Assembly: GCF_018682675.1 (NCBI RefSeq)
Contig: NZ_JAFMTR010000010.1
Coordinates: 1 to 64,000 of the forward strand
DNA from: Sphingopyxis soli
Lineage (GTDB): Bacteria > Pseudomonadota > Alphaproteobacteria > Sphingomonadales > Sphingomonadaceae
Direction: 5' to 3'
DNA: 64,000 nt
The translations under genes and the position numbers were made by a program. The notes under the pieces are model-generated. The model worked only from the letters and a program-made list of their open reading frames with translations. It searched no databases and had not been told where the DNA came from. Below, in pieces: positions 1 to 8,337 of the stretch (positions are counted from its first letter, which is position 1; every line of letters starts with the position of its first letter).

Positions 1-1149
1 GCCGATCAGGATCGACCCGGTGGCGCCGATCGGGTGGCCGAGCGCCATCGCGCCGCCGTTGATATTGACCTTTTCGCGGTCGAGATCGAGGTCGCGGATG
101 AACTTCTCGGCGACGACGGCAAAGGCCTCGTTGATTTCCCAGACGTCGATATCGTTCTTCGTCAGTCCGGCCTTTTCGAGCACCTTTTTCGCCGCCGGAA
201 CCGGCGCGTTGAGCATCAGCGTCGGATCGTCGCCGACATTGGCATAGGCGACGACGCGGGCGCGTGGTTTCAGCCCGTGCCTGTCGGCATAGTCTTTCGA
301 CGTCAGCAGGATCGCCGCGGCCCCGTCGACGACCCCCGAGCTGTTGCCTGCATGATGGATGCCTTCCCATTCGAGGCCCGGATAGACGCGCTGGATCTGC
401 TTGGCGAACGTCACGCCACCGCCAAGGTCGAAATCCTTGAGCGCGCCGAAGCTCGCCTTGAGCCCCGCGAGCCCTTCGGCGGTCGTTTCGGGGCGCGGGA
501 ATTCCTCGCGGTCGAGCGCAACGCTGCCGTCGGGATTGAGGACGGGCACCACCGATCTGTCGAAGCGGCCTTCGGCAATCGCGGCGGCGGCGCGCTTCTG
601 GCTTTCGAGCGCCAGGGCATCGACAGCCTCGCGGCTGATGCCCTCGCGAGCGGCGATCGCGTCGGCGCAGACGCCCTGGTGCGACTGGGGATGGATCGCA
701 TCGAGCGCGGCATGGCCCGATCCCATGCCGAGCGGCTTGATCCCGGCATTGGCCTCCTCGGCGGCGAGGGTTGCGGTATAGCTCATCATCTCGGTACCGC
801 CGGCGATGACGCAATCTTCCATGCCCGACATGACGGTCGCTGCGGCGAAGTTCACCGAGCTGATGCCGCCGCCGCAGAAGCGGTCGAGCGTCGTTCCCGA
901 TGCCTTGGTGTCATAGCCGGCCGAAAGCGCCGCCATGCGGCCGAGATCGCCCCCCTGCTTGCCCTTCTGGGTCGAGGTCGACCAGATGATGTCGTCGACC
1001 GTTGCGGTATCGAGATTGTTGCGGTCGCGGATCGCGGCGAGAACGGTTGCCGCGAGATGCTGGGGATGCAGATGCGACAAGGCGCCCTTGCCGGGCTTGC
1101 CGATCCCGCGCGGGGTACGGACGGCGTCAATGATATAGGCTTCGGTCAT
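1..1149 (-). CDS. Acetyl-CoA C-acyltransferase (thiolase), C-terminus cut by window edge
   Basis: Thiolase that would cleave a 3-ketoacyl-CoA with free CoA, the last step of a beta-oxidation round. Reading the minus strand from the ATG at 1149, the N-terminus MTEAYIIDAVRTPRG is typical. The nucleophilic cysteine lies in DRFCGGGISS (Cys92), and the glycine-rich signature GGAMALGHPIGATG is read just before the edge. About 383 codons are present against a usual 390-400, so only the last few residues are missing. It is the last visible gene of a minus-strand run: crotonase, two acyl-CoA dehydrogenases, thiolase, starting at 4322, with 17 bases between it and the dehydrogenase upstream. It is the only thiolase in the window. 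Substrate length cannot be read from the sequence. Confidence 0.93.
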   Translation of the reverse strand, partial: MTEAYIIDAVRTPRGIGKPGKGALSHLHPQHLAATVLAAIRDRNNLDTATVDDIIWSTSTQKGKQGGDLGRMAALSAGYDTKASGTTLDRFCGGGISSVNFAAATVMSGMEDCVIAGGTEMMSYTATLAAEEANAGIKPLGMGSGHAALDAIHPQSHQGVCADAIAAREGISREAVDALALESQKRAAAAIAEGRFDRSVVPVLNPDGSVALDREEFPRPETTAEGLAGLKASFGALKDFDLGGGVTFAKQIQRVYPGLEWEGIHHAGNSSGVVDGAAAILLTSKDYADRHGLKPRARVVAYANVGDDPTLMLNAPVPAAKKVLEKAGLTKNDIDVWEINEAFAVVAEKFIRDLDLDREKVNINGGAMALGHPIGATGSILIG

Positions 1150-1166
1150 GGCGTGAATCCTTGTGG

Positions 1167-2372
1167 TCAGGCGGGGATCTGGTTGAAGGGGACGCCCTTG
1201 TCGGGGCGATGGTCCTGAGGCAGGCCGAGGATCTTCTCGGCGATGGTGTTCAGCAGCATCTCGTCGGCGCCACCCGCGATGCGGCCTGTGGGGGCATTGA
1301 TCCAGCTAGAGGTCCAATCCTCCTTTTGCGAGGCATGGTCGTCGAAGGCGAAGCCGTCGCTGCCCCGAAGGTCGATCGCGAGTTCGGAGAGCTTCTGGCG
1401 CGACCGCACCGACACCAGCTTGTTGAGCGAGCCCTCGGGGCCAGGGACCATACCCGCCTGCATCATCGCCATCGCGCGCGCGGTGATCGAATTGAGACCG
1501 TTCCGCATCGCATAATTGCGCGCGATCTGCTGCCGGATGCGGCCGTCGGCGATCGCGGGTTTGCCGTTGACCAGGATAGCCTTCGCCAGTTCCACGAACA
1601 GGTCGAGATGCGGGCCGAAGCCGCCGCTGTCGGTCGCGACATAGCGTTCGATCATCAGCGTCGCCATTGCGACGGCAAAGCCGCCGCCAACGGGCGACAT
1701 GCGCTGATCGTCGTCGACCTTCACATCGTCGAAGAACACCTCGTTGACGTGGCTGTCGCCACCCGCAAGCCTGATCGGACGCACGGTGACGCCGGGCGCT
1801 TTCATGTCGACCCAAAAATAGGTGAGACCCTTGTGTTTTGGTACGTTCGGGTCGGTGCGGACGACGATGACGCCATAATCGCTATACTGTGCCCAACTCG
1901 TCCAGACTTTTTGCCCGTTGATTTTCCATCCGTTGCCGTCGGGTTCGGCCTTGGTCCGCAGTCCGGCGAGGTCGGATCCGCCCGCGGGTTCCGAGAAGAG
2001 CTGGCACCAGATTTCCTCGCCGCGCAGCGCCTTCAGCACGCGCTCCTTCACAAAGGCCTTGTCTTCGCCGAACTGCATCAGGATCGGCACCGGCATACCG
2101 AGCGAGATGCCGAAATAGGCGTTGGGGAAGCCGTGCTTCATTTCCTCGCTGTCGAAGGTCACCTTCTCGAGATGCCCGAGCCCCTGACCGCCATATTCGA
2201 CCGGCCAGTTGATGCCTGCGTAGCCCGATTCGAACTTTGCAGCCTGATAGCGGCGGGCGAGGGCAAGGTCGTCGGCTTCGGACAGGCCTTTGCGCGCCGC
2301 TTTGCCGAACGCCGGCACCATCGATTCGAGCCAGGCGGCAGCCCTGGCGCGATAGGCTTCGAGATTGCTCAT
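1167..2372 (-). CDS. Acyl-CoA dehydrogenase, large (alpha-type) subunit of pair 1
   Basis: FAD-dependent acyl-CoA dehydrogenase of 401 residues, expected to introduce an alpha,beta double bond into an acyl-CoA. It has the N-terminal helical domain, the mid beta-domain with the CQLFSEPAGGSDLA flavin/substrate signature, and the C-terminal segment RIAGGADEML followed by KILGLP. Where medium-chain enzymes carry the catalytic Glu of IYEG, this protein has AGGAD, as in subunits of heteromeric dehydrogenases. It overlaps the upstream dehydrogenase gene by 4 bases (ATGA), indicating translational coupling and a probable alpha2beta2 complex. By analogy with the ChsE1-ChsE2 type, the pair would act on a bulky CoA ester; the substrate itself is unknown. 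Confidence 0.9.
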   Translation of the reverse strand: MSNLEAYRARAAAWLESMVPAFGKAARKGLSEADDLALARRYQAAKFESGYAGINWPVEYGGQGLGHLEKVTFDSEEMKHGFPNAYFGISLGMPVPILMQFGEDKAFVKERVLKALRGEEIWCQLFSEPAGGSDLAGLRTKAEPDGNGWKINGQKVWTSWAQYSDYGVIVVRTDPNVPKHKGLTYFWVDMKAPGVTVRPIRLAGGDSHVNEVFFDDVKVDDDQRMSPVGGGFAVAMATLMIERYVATDSGGFGPHLDLFVELAKAILVNGKPAIADGRIRQQIARNYAMRNGLNSITARAMAMMQAGMVPGPEGSLNKLVSVRSRQKLSELAIDLRGSDGFAFDDHASQKEDWTSSWINAPTGRIAGGADEMLLNTIAEKILGLPQDHRPDKGVPFNQIPA

Positions 2373-3463
2373 GCCGCTTCTCCCGTCAGGCAGTCGACCA
2401 ATATATCTTCCCAGAACAGCCCGTTGCCCTGCTCGATCGCGAGGCTGCGCGCGCGGCGCATGTGGAGGTGGAGACCCGCCTCCCAGGTTACGCCGATGCC
2501 GCCGTGGATCTGGATGCCGTCGCGTGCGGCGGTGTCATAGGCCTCGGTCGCCGACAGGCGCGCCGATGCCGCCGCGACGATGAAATCGGGAGCACCCTCG
2601 CGCGATGCGGCATGGATGCAGTTCGCGCGCGCAAGTTCGACCAAACCGTAAAGTTCGGCGATGCGATGCTTGACTGACTGGAAGGCACCGATGACCTGAC
2701 CGAAGGCGCGGCGCGTGAGCGCATAGTCGCGCGCGATTTCCATCATCGCCTCGGCGCCGCCCGTCTGCTCGTGCGCGGTAATGACCGCTTGGAGCGCGAG
2801 GATGTGGAGCGCGGCTTCGCGCGCTGCGCCGTCGATGGCCAGCGGCTGCGCCGGTATATCGGTGAAACCAAGGTGGGCGTAGCAGCGGCTGTTGTCGAAA
2901 CTGCCGATGGCGCTGCGCTCGACATCGGAAAGTTCGGCCACGACGAGAAGGGGGCCCAGCGCCCCCATGGCGTAGACCACCGCGATGTCGGCGACGAGGC
3001 CGCCGGTAACCCCGGCCGCCCGCCCGCTGATCCGGCCATCGGCAAAGCGGATTGCCGGATAGGCGGGCAGCGGATCGGAGCCCGACGCAAAGGCGACGGC
3101 GCCGACGATTTCGCCGCTGGCAAGCCCTGGCAGCCAGCGCGCCTTCTGTTCGTCCGACCCGTAAAGCTCGATGGCTTTGGCGCAGCCGAAACCCGAAGTC
3201 AGGAAAGGTGCGCCGCTCAGGGTGCGGCCCGCCTGATGCGCGATCAGGCCGAGTTCAACGAGGCCCAGTGCAAGCCCGCCATATTGCTCCGGCAGGGCGA
3301 GGGCGGTCCAGCCCTGTTCCTTGGCAGTGTTCCAGAACCCCTCATGATAGCGGCCGGTCATCTCGAGCAGCGGCAACAGCTCGTCCTTGCTCACCCGCGC
3401 CTCGAGCACGCGGCGCGATTCGGTTGCGATCGCCTGCTGGCCTTCGTCATACAAAATCGACAT
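2369..3463 (-). CDS. Acyl-CoA dehydrogenase, small (beta-type) subunit of pair 1
   Basis: A 364-residue acyl-CoA dehydrogenase-fold protein, partner of the gene at 1167-2372. The N-terminus MSILYDEGQQAIATESRR is typical of the family. The flavin/substrate mid-domain is shortened and degenerate, and the C-terminal helical domain ends in the conserved QIHGGIGVTWEAGLHLHMRRA block. The two genes overlap by four bases. The shortened mid-domain and the obligate neighbour fit the beta subunit of a heteromeric enzyme that shares one FAD per alpha-beta dimer; this is known for actinobacterial steroid dehydrogenases and is inferred here. It follows the crotonase gene by 58 bases and probably belongs to the same transcript. 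Confidence 0.88.
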   Translation of the reverse strand: MSILYDEGQQAIATESRRVLEARVSKDELLPLLEMTGRYHEGFWNTAKEQGWTALALPEQYGGLALGLVELGLIAHQAGRTLSGAPFLTSGFGCAKAIELYGSDEQKARWLPGLASGEIVGAVAFASGSDPLPAYPAIRFADGRISGRAAGVTGGLVADIAVVYAMGALGPLLVVAELSDVERSAIGSFDNSRCYAHLGFTDIPAQPLAIDGAAREAALHILALQAVITAHEQTGGAEAMMEIARDYALTRRAFGQVIGAFQSVKHRIAELYGLVELARANCIHAASREGAPDFIVAAASARLSATEAYDTAARDGIQIHGGIGVTWEAGLHLHMRRARSLAIEQGNGLFWEDILVDCLTGEAA

Positions 3464-3521
3464 GCCCGTCCAATCTTTCGCTTTTTTTCGGTCTATTCCT
3501 CGGTCCGACGCGACGCTTCCG

Positions 3522-4322
3522 CTAGCGGATCGTAAATTTCTTGGCCTTGTCGGCCATCAGCGCCGCGCGGTTCACCTGCGGCACGCCGACCGGATTGCCG
3601 ATCTGGCAATATTTGAGGCCCTGCTGGAGTGCGACGCTGCGCGGCAGATCGAGCGATTCCCAAATCGCCTTGACCGAACCGGCGGTCGCTGCCGGGGGTT
3701 TCGCCGCGATCGCCGTCGCCAGTTCGTGCGCGCGCGGCCACAGCTCGTCCAGCGTCGTGATTTCGCTCACCAGTCCGATGCGAAGCGCGGTCCCGGCGCC
3801 GATGCGCTCGTCATTGCCGAGCAATACCATACGCAGCACGTCGTGCAGCGGCATGTGATACGTCATGCCGATCGGTTCGAGCGCGCTCGTCATGCCATAG
3901 GTGACGTGCGGGTCGAAGAAGGTCGCTTCCTCGGAACAGATGATGATGTCGCTCTCGTTGAGCCAGTAAAAGGCGCCGCCCGCGGCCATGCCGTGCACCG
4001 CGGCGATCACCGGCTTCCAGCAGTTCATCGACTTGGGCCCTAGGTAATTGCCGGGGTCTTCGCAGTGCCAGATGTTGGCGAGGTCGACGACGGTCCCACC
4101 GGGCTTTTGCGATTCCTTGACGTCGACCCCGGTGCACCACGCCTTGCCCGGGGCGGCGCGGAGCACGCAGCAATGGACATCGTCCTCGCGCGCGATCCAC
4201 TTCCACAGATGTTCGAATTCGTCCATCATCTGCTTGGTGAAGCTGTTCATCGCCTCGGGCCGGTTGAGGGTGATCGTAGCGATATGATCGGCGACATCGA
4301 CCAGAATGGTTTCATACTGCAT
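3522..4322 (-). CDS. Crotonase-fold protein (enoyl-CoA hydratase/isomerase family), atypical active site
   Basis: A 266-residue crotonase superfamily member with N-terminus MQYETILVDVADHIATITLNRPEAMNSF and the oxyanion-hole region HGMAAGGAFYWLNESD. Aligned by eye with mitochondrial enoyl-CoA hydratase, both catalytic glutamates appear to be replaced: the QPE block reads DPH, and the second Glu position reads LRM instead of MEM. It is therefore probably not a simple hydratase; isomerase, hydrolase or C-C lyase activity are possible. It is the first gene of the minus-strand operon that continues into dehydrogenase pair 1 and the thiolase. It faces the gene at 4426 across a 103-base spacer holding a copy of the shared operator. 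Confidence 0.88.
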   Translation of the reverse strand: MQYETILVDVADHIATITLNRPEAMNSFTKQMMDEFEHLWKWIAREDDVHCCVLRAAPGKAWCTGVDVKESQKPGGTVVDLANIWHCEDPGNYLGPKSMNCWKPVIAAVHGMAAGGAFYWLNESDIIICSEEATFFDPHVTYGMTSALEPIGMTYHMPLHDVLRMVLLGNDERIGAGTALRIGLVSEITTLDELWPRAHELATAIAAKPPAATAGSVKAIWESLDLPRSVALQQGLKYCQIGNPVGVPQVNRAALMADKAKKFTIR

Positions 4323-4368
4323 GGGCGGGGCTTCCTCTCCGACCGTTCCTGTTCGGCGTTCTCATGGT

Positions 4369-4396
4369 TGACCTAGTTATACAACTCGCTATGACA
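4369..4396. promoter_or_regulatory. Shared operator, copy 1, in a divergent promoter
   Basis: The near-palindrome AGTTATACAACT lies at 4375-4386 within the extended sequence GACCTAGTTATACAACTCG. On the plus strand TTGACC (4369-4374) and TATGAC (4391-4396) are separated by 16 bases and would make a sigma70-like promoter with the palindrome in the spacer. The site lies between the crotonase operon (minus) and dehydrogenase pair 2 (plus). Six more copies occur in the window. A repressor bound here would block both promoters. Binding is inferred. Confidence 0.75.
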
Positions 4397-4425
4397 TAGT
4401 CCACAACAAGAGGGCAAGGCCTGCG

Positions 4426-5517
4426 ATGAATTTCGACCTTAGCGATGAACAGAAAATGCTTGGCGAGCAAGCGCGGTCGCTTCTGGCCGATATGTCGTCG
4501 TTCGACCGTCTGCGAACACTGATCGATTCGGGCGCCGAATGGGACGAGCCGCTGTGGCGCGCGCTCGCCGGCATGGGCTTCCTCGGTGCTGCGATTCCCG
4601 AGGAGCATGGCGGGCTCGGCCTTGGCGCGCTCGACCTTGGCGTGATCATGGAAGCGCTCGGCGCCGCGAATGCTTCGGTGCCGTTCATGAGTTCGATCAT
4701 CCTGGGAGCCGAGGCGATCCGGCTGGCTGGCAGCGAGGCGCAGAAGGCGGCGTGGCTTCCCAAACTGGCGAGTGGCGAGGCGGTCGCGACCTTCGCCTAT
4801 ACCGAAGGTCCGGGGCCGGTGTTCGCGACGGGCGCATCGCTCGCGGGCGGGCGCCTTTCGGGAAGCAAGTCTCCGGTCGCCGACGCCGGCATTGCCGATA
4901 TCGCGGTCGTTCTCGTCGCGGGAGGCAGTTTTGCGCTGGTCGAATTGGATCAGCCCGGCGTGACGCGGACGAAGCTCGACAGCTTTGACCAGCTCCGCCC
5001 GCACTACCGCCTCGATTTTGCCGGTGCCGTGGCGGAGGCAATGCCGGGAGCAGGCAAACTCGACCGGCTGATCGACCATGCGGCGGTGCTTGCGGCGTTC
5101 GAAGCCGTGGGGGCGTCCGAAGCCTGCCTTCGCATGGCGCGCGACTATGCGATGGAACGCCAGATGTTCGGACGTCCGCTCGCGGGGTATCAGGCGATCA
5201 AACACAAGCTCGCCGATGTCGCGGTGGCGACCGAACTCGCGCGCTCCAATGCCTATTATGGCGGTTGGGCAGCCGAGTCTTCGCCCGACGATCTGCCGGC
5301 AGCGGCGGCGGCAGCGCGCCTGTCGGGCATCAAATGCTTTGAACTCGCGGCGCGCGAGAATCTGCAGGTGCACGGCGGCATCGGCTATACGTTCGAGGCG
5401 AACTGCCATTTCTATTACCGGCGCGAACGTATGCTCGCCGTGCATCTCGGCAACCGGGGTTTCTGGGCCGACCGGTTGCTGAATGCGCAGCCGGGCAGCC
5501 AGGTGAAGGCGGCGTAA
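4426..5517 (+). CDS. Acyl-CoA dehydrogenase, small (beta-type) subunit of pair 2
   Basis: A 363-residue acyl-CoA dehydrogenase-fold protein beginning MNFDLSDEQKMLGEQARSL. The middle beta-domain is short, and the C-terminal domain has QMFGRPLAGYQAIKHKLAD and QVHGGIGYTFEANCHFYYRR. It is followed after one base by the larger dehydrogenase at 5519, the usual arrangement for an alpha2beta2 enzyme. It is the first plus-strand gene after shared operator copy 1, so expression is probably controlled there. It would help oxidise an acyl-CoA intermediate; the substrate is unknown. The N-terminal half resembles the beta subunit of pair 1, suggesting duplication and specialisation for successive rounds of degradation. 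Confidence 0.88.
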   Translation: MNFDLSDEQKMLGEQARSLLADMSSFDRLRTLIDSGAEWDEPLWRALAGMGFLGAAIPEEHGGLGLGALDLGVIMEALGAANASVPFMSSIILGAEAIRLAGSEAQKAAWLPKLASGEAVATFAYTEGPGPVFATGASLAGGRLSGSKSPVADAGIADIAVVLVAGGSFALVELDQPGVTRTKLDSFDQLRPHYRLDFAGAVAEAMPGAGKLDRLIDHAAVLAAFEAVGASEACLRMARDYAMERQMFGRPLAGYQAIKHKLADVAVATELARSNAYYGGWAAESSPDDLPAAAAAARLSGIKCFELAARENLQVHGGIGYTFEANCHFYYRRERMLAVHLGNRGFWADRLLNAQPGSQVKAA

Positions 5518-5518
5518 G

Positions 5519-6742
5519 ATGGATTTCAACGACAGCTCCGAAGAAGCCGCCTTCCGCTCGCAAGCGCGCGATTGGCTCGCTGCGCATGCCCCAGCGCACG
5601 AGCTGACGCCGGGCGAAAAAATATCCGACACCGAAGAGGCCGATCGTAGCCGGGCGTGGATGCGCGCGCTTTACGAGGGCGGCTGGTCGGGGCTGACCTT
5701 CCCCAAGGCGCTCGGCGGGCGCGGGCTGTCGGGCGCGGAGGCGGTGATCTTCGCCGAGGAAGAGGGCAAATATCACCTGCCCAAGGGGCCCTTCACTTCG
5801 ATCGGCACCGGCATGGCGCTGCCCGTGATCGCGAAACACGGCACCGACGCACAGCGCGCACGCTTTATCGAAGCGACGCTGAAGGGCGACCTGACGTGGT
5901 GCCAGCTCTTCTCCGAGCCTGCCGCGGGGTCCGACCTCGCGGCGCTGCGCACCAAGGCGGTGCGTGCCGATGACGGCAGCGGCGACTGGATCGTCAACGG
6001 CCAGAAAGTCTGGTCGAGCTGGGCGCATTTGACGGACTGGGGTATTCTGGTCGTGCGGACCGACCCAACCTTGCCCAAGCATAAGGGGCTGACCTTCTTC
6101 GTCGTCGACATGAAGACGCCGGGAATCGAGACGCGCCCGATCCGCCAGATTTCGGGTGCGAGCGAGTTCAACGAAACCTTTCTCACCGACGTCCGCATTC
6201 CCGACGCGAACCGGATCGGGGCAGAGGGCGAGGGCTGGGCCTGCTGCATGACCGTCTTGATGGGAGAACGTCTCGGCTCGGGTGCGCATCGCAGCGGGAT
6301 CGGGCCTTTGCTCGATTATGCCGCGGCGACCCCCGACGGGCATGGCGGCACCATGCTCGACGACCGTGCGGTGCGCCAGCAACTCGCCGAAGCACTCGCC
6401 GAGGAACAGGGCGAACGTTTCTTTCAGGCGCGGCTGCGGACGATGGTCTCCAAAGGTGAAAATCCCGGCGCACTCGCGGGGATGGTCAAGCTTGCCTATG
6501 CGGGGCGCTACCAGAAGACCAATGGCCTCGCGCTCGAGCTGCGCGGGCTCGCGGGCATCGCCCCCGAAGCTGGCGACACCGCGACCGGTGACGTTCAGTA
6601 TGATTATATCTATTCGACCGTGATGCGCATCGCAGGCGGCGCCGACGAGGTGCTGCGCAACCAGATCGCCGAACGCGTTCTGGGGATGCCGGGCGAAGTG
6701 CGAATGGACAAGGATGTGCCATTCGAGACGTTGAAGGGGTAA
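5519..6742 (+). CDS. Acyl-CoA dehydrogenase, large (alpha-type) subunit of pair 2
   Basis: A 407-residue acyl-CoA dehydrogenase beginning MDFNDSSEEAAFRSQARDWL. It carries the CQLFSEPAAGSDLAALRTKA signature, the VNGQKVWSSWAH beta-strand motif and the C-terminal RIAGGADEVLRNQIAERVLGMP. As in the large subunit of pair 1, AGGAD stands where homotetrameric enzymes have the catalytic Glu. The start codon lies one base after the stop of the small subunit, so the two are translationally linked. The high similarity in layout to 1167-2372 suggests paralogues that handle different chain or ring intermediates. A hairpin follows the stop and separates it from the convergent ligase gene. Confidence 0.9.
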   Translation: MDFNDSSEEAAFRSQARDWLAAHAPAHELTPGEKISDTEEADRSRAWMRALYEGGWSGLTFPKALGGRGLSGAEAVIFAEEEGKYHLPKGPFTSIGTGMALPVIAKHGTDAQRARFIEATLKGDLTWCQLFSEPAAGSDLAALRTKAVRADDGSGDWIVNGQKVWSSWAHLTDWGILVVRTDPTLPKHKGLTFFVVDMKTPGIETRPIRQISGASEFNETFLTDVRIPDANRIGAEGEGWACCMTVLMGERLGSGAHRSGIGPLLDYAAATPDGHGGTMLDDRAVRQQLAEALAEEQGERFFQARLRTMVSKGENPGALAGMVKLAYAGRYQKTNGLALELRGLAGIAPEAGDTATGDVQYDYIYSTVMRIAGGADEVLRNQIAERVLGMPGEVRMDKDVPFETLKG

Positions 6743-6750
6743 TTCGTCTC

Positions 6751-6769
6751 CCTCTCCTTTAGGGAGAGG
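6751..6769. terminator. Hairpin between convergent genes
   Basis: CCTCTCC, loop TTTAG, GGAGAGG forms a 7-bp stem in the 32-base gap between the stops of the dehydrogenase (plus) and the ligase (minus). There is no clear T-run, so termination in both directions is only suggested. Confidence 0.4.
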
Positions 6770-6774
6770 ACGGG

Positions 6775-8262
6775 CTAGGCCGCCCGTCGCCGCTCCGCCG
6801 CCGCCTTTGCCAGGGGGGCAACCAGATCCTTCTTCAAGATCTTCCCGTTCGGATTGAGCGGCATCATATCCATTACGACAAGCGTGCGCGGAACCTTGTT
6901 GTCGCCCAGATGCTCCCTGCAAAAGGCGATGATCTCGTCGCCTGTCGCGGCCTGGCCGGGGCGAAGCGTCACGGCCGCCGCAATATCCTCGCCCAGCACC
7001 TCGTGCGGCACGCCAACGACGGCGGCCTGTTGGACCGCCGGGTGCAGATGCAGCACGGTCTCGATCTCGAGCGGCGTGATGTTGTAGCCGCCGCGGATGA
7101 TCAACTCTTTCGACCGGCCGGCCATGATCAGGTCGCCATCTTCATCCACATAGCCGAGGTCGCCGGTCTTGGTCCAGCCGCCCTTGAAGCTCTCGGCGGT
7201 CGCCTCTGCGTCGTTCCAGTAGCGACGCGGGTGCTTCTGCCAGCCGTAGATTTCGCCGACGACATTTGGCTCGGATATGACATTGCCCGCCTCGTCACGA
7301 ATCTGCATATGCGCCGGCAGCTTGCCGACGCAGCCGGGCTTCAGCACCTGCTCCTGGCTGGTCGTGCCCAGCCCGACCCCGCCTTCGGACATGCCGTAAC
7401 TGTTGCGGATGCGCAGGTGCGGCCACAGGTCGGCCGCGCGTTTCACCGAATCGTGCGGAAGCGGCGCGGTGCCGGTCATCAGATATTTGACCCCCGCCAT
7501 ATCGTAGTCGGCAACGTCGGGATGATCGAGCACGAGGCGCAGCATCGATGGCACCAAATAGATCAGGTTCGGGCGCTTTTCCTTCGCCAGCTCGAGGAAG
7601 CCCTTGGGATCGAACTTCGGCTGGGTGATCGCGGTCGCGCCGCCGCGCGCGGGGAGCATCACGATGCCGATATTGCCGCCGGAGCCGGTGAGCGGCAACG
7701 CGTGCAGCGTCGAGCGCGAGCGGTCCTGATTATAGCCGGTGACCCCGGTCATCAGGTCGGGATGCGAGACGACGACGCCCTTGATCTTGCCCGTCGTGCC
7801 CGACGTTCCGAGGATTTCGGCATCGGCGTCGGGGTCGAGGCTGGCCTGATCGGGAAGCGCGGACAGGTCGCGCGGCATTGCGTCGACATGCCAGCAGCCG
7901 TCGAGTTCCAGATCCTCCACCAACTCGGGGGCGTCGGTCAGACAGAAGCGCGGTTCGCATAGAGCCGCATAGTCGGAAATCTCGCGCGGGTTGAGACGCG
8001 TGTTGATCGGGCAGGCGATCCCGCCAGCGCGGAACACCGCAAACACCGCGATCGCCATTTCGACCGCGCGTGCATTGCTGATCGGCAGGAACACGCGGTC
8101 GCCGGGAACGAGGCCCGCCGCGGCGAGGCCGCCGCCGATCTCGTCGGCCTCGCGGTCCCATTCGGCGAAGCTGATCTGGCGCCGTGTATCGTCGTGCGCG
8201 ATCTCGCTCGCCTGATGCTGCGCACGCACCTTCAAAGCATCGCTGATGCGGCGAACTTCCAT
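6775..8262 (-). CDS. AMP-forming acyl-CoA synthetase (class I adenylate-forming)
   Basis: A 495-residue ligase that would activate a carboxylic acid to its CoA thioester through an acyl-adenylate. Motifs in order are the P-loop-like TSGTTGKIKGVVVSH, the aromatic/A5 block YGMSEGG, the A7-A8 region GDLGYVDEDGDLIMAGRSKELIIRGG, and the C-terminal catalytic lysine in NPNGKILKKD. All core motifs are intact and the length is normal. It is divergent from the MaoC-type gene at 8338 across shared operator copy 2, so the first activation step and a hydration step would be co-induced. It is one of three such ligases in the island. Substrate specificity cannot be predicted. Confidence 0.9.
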   Translation of the reverse strand: MEVRRISDALKVRAQHQASEIAHDDTRRQISFAEWDREADEIGGGLAAAGLVPGDRVFLPISNARAVEMAIAVFAVFRAGGIACPINTRLNPREISDYAALCEPRFCLTDAPELVEDLELDGCWHVDAMPRDLSALPDQASLDPDADAEILGTSGTTGKIKGVVVSHPDLMTGVTGYNQDRSRSTLHALPLTGSGGNIGIVMLPARGGATAITQPKFDPKGFLELAKEKRPNLIYLVPSMLRLVLDHPDVADYDMAGVKYLMTGTAPLPHDSVKRAADLWPHLRIRNSYGMSEGGVGLGTTSQEQVLKPGCVGKLPAHMQIRDEAGNVISEPNVVGEIYGWQKHPRRYWNDAEATAESFKGGWTKTGDLGYVDEDGDLIMAGRSKELIIRGGYNITPLEIETVLHLHPAVQQAAVVGVPHEVLGEDIAAAVTLRPGQAATGDEIIAFCREHLGDNKVPRTLVVMDMMPLNPNGKILKKDLVAPLAKAAAERRRAA

Positions 8263-8302
8263 TACGGCACTATCCCCTTGCTTCGCTATTGGGGATGTAT
8301 TA

Positions 8303-8320
8303 CCTAGTTATACAACTGGT
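8303..8320. promoter_or_regulatory. Shared operator, copy 2, in a divergent promoter
   Basis: AGTTATACAACT at 8306-8317 within TACCTAGTTATACAACTGG. It is identical to copy 1 over CCTAGTTATACAACT. It lies in the 75-base spacer between the acyl-CoA ligase (minus) and the MaoC-type hydratase (plus), about 20 bases upstream of the latter's start, so binding would occlude the promoters or the transcription start. Confidence 0.75.
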
Positions 8321-8337
8321 GACAAGGGAGATATGCG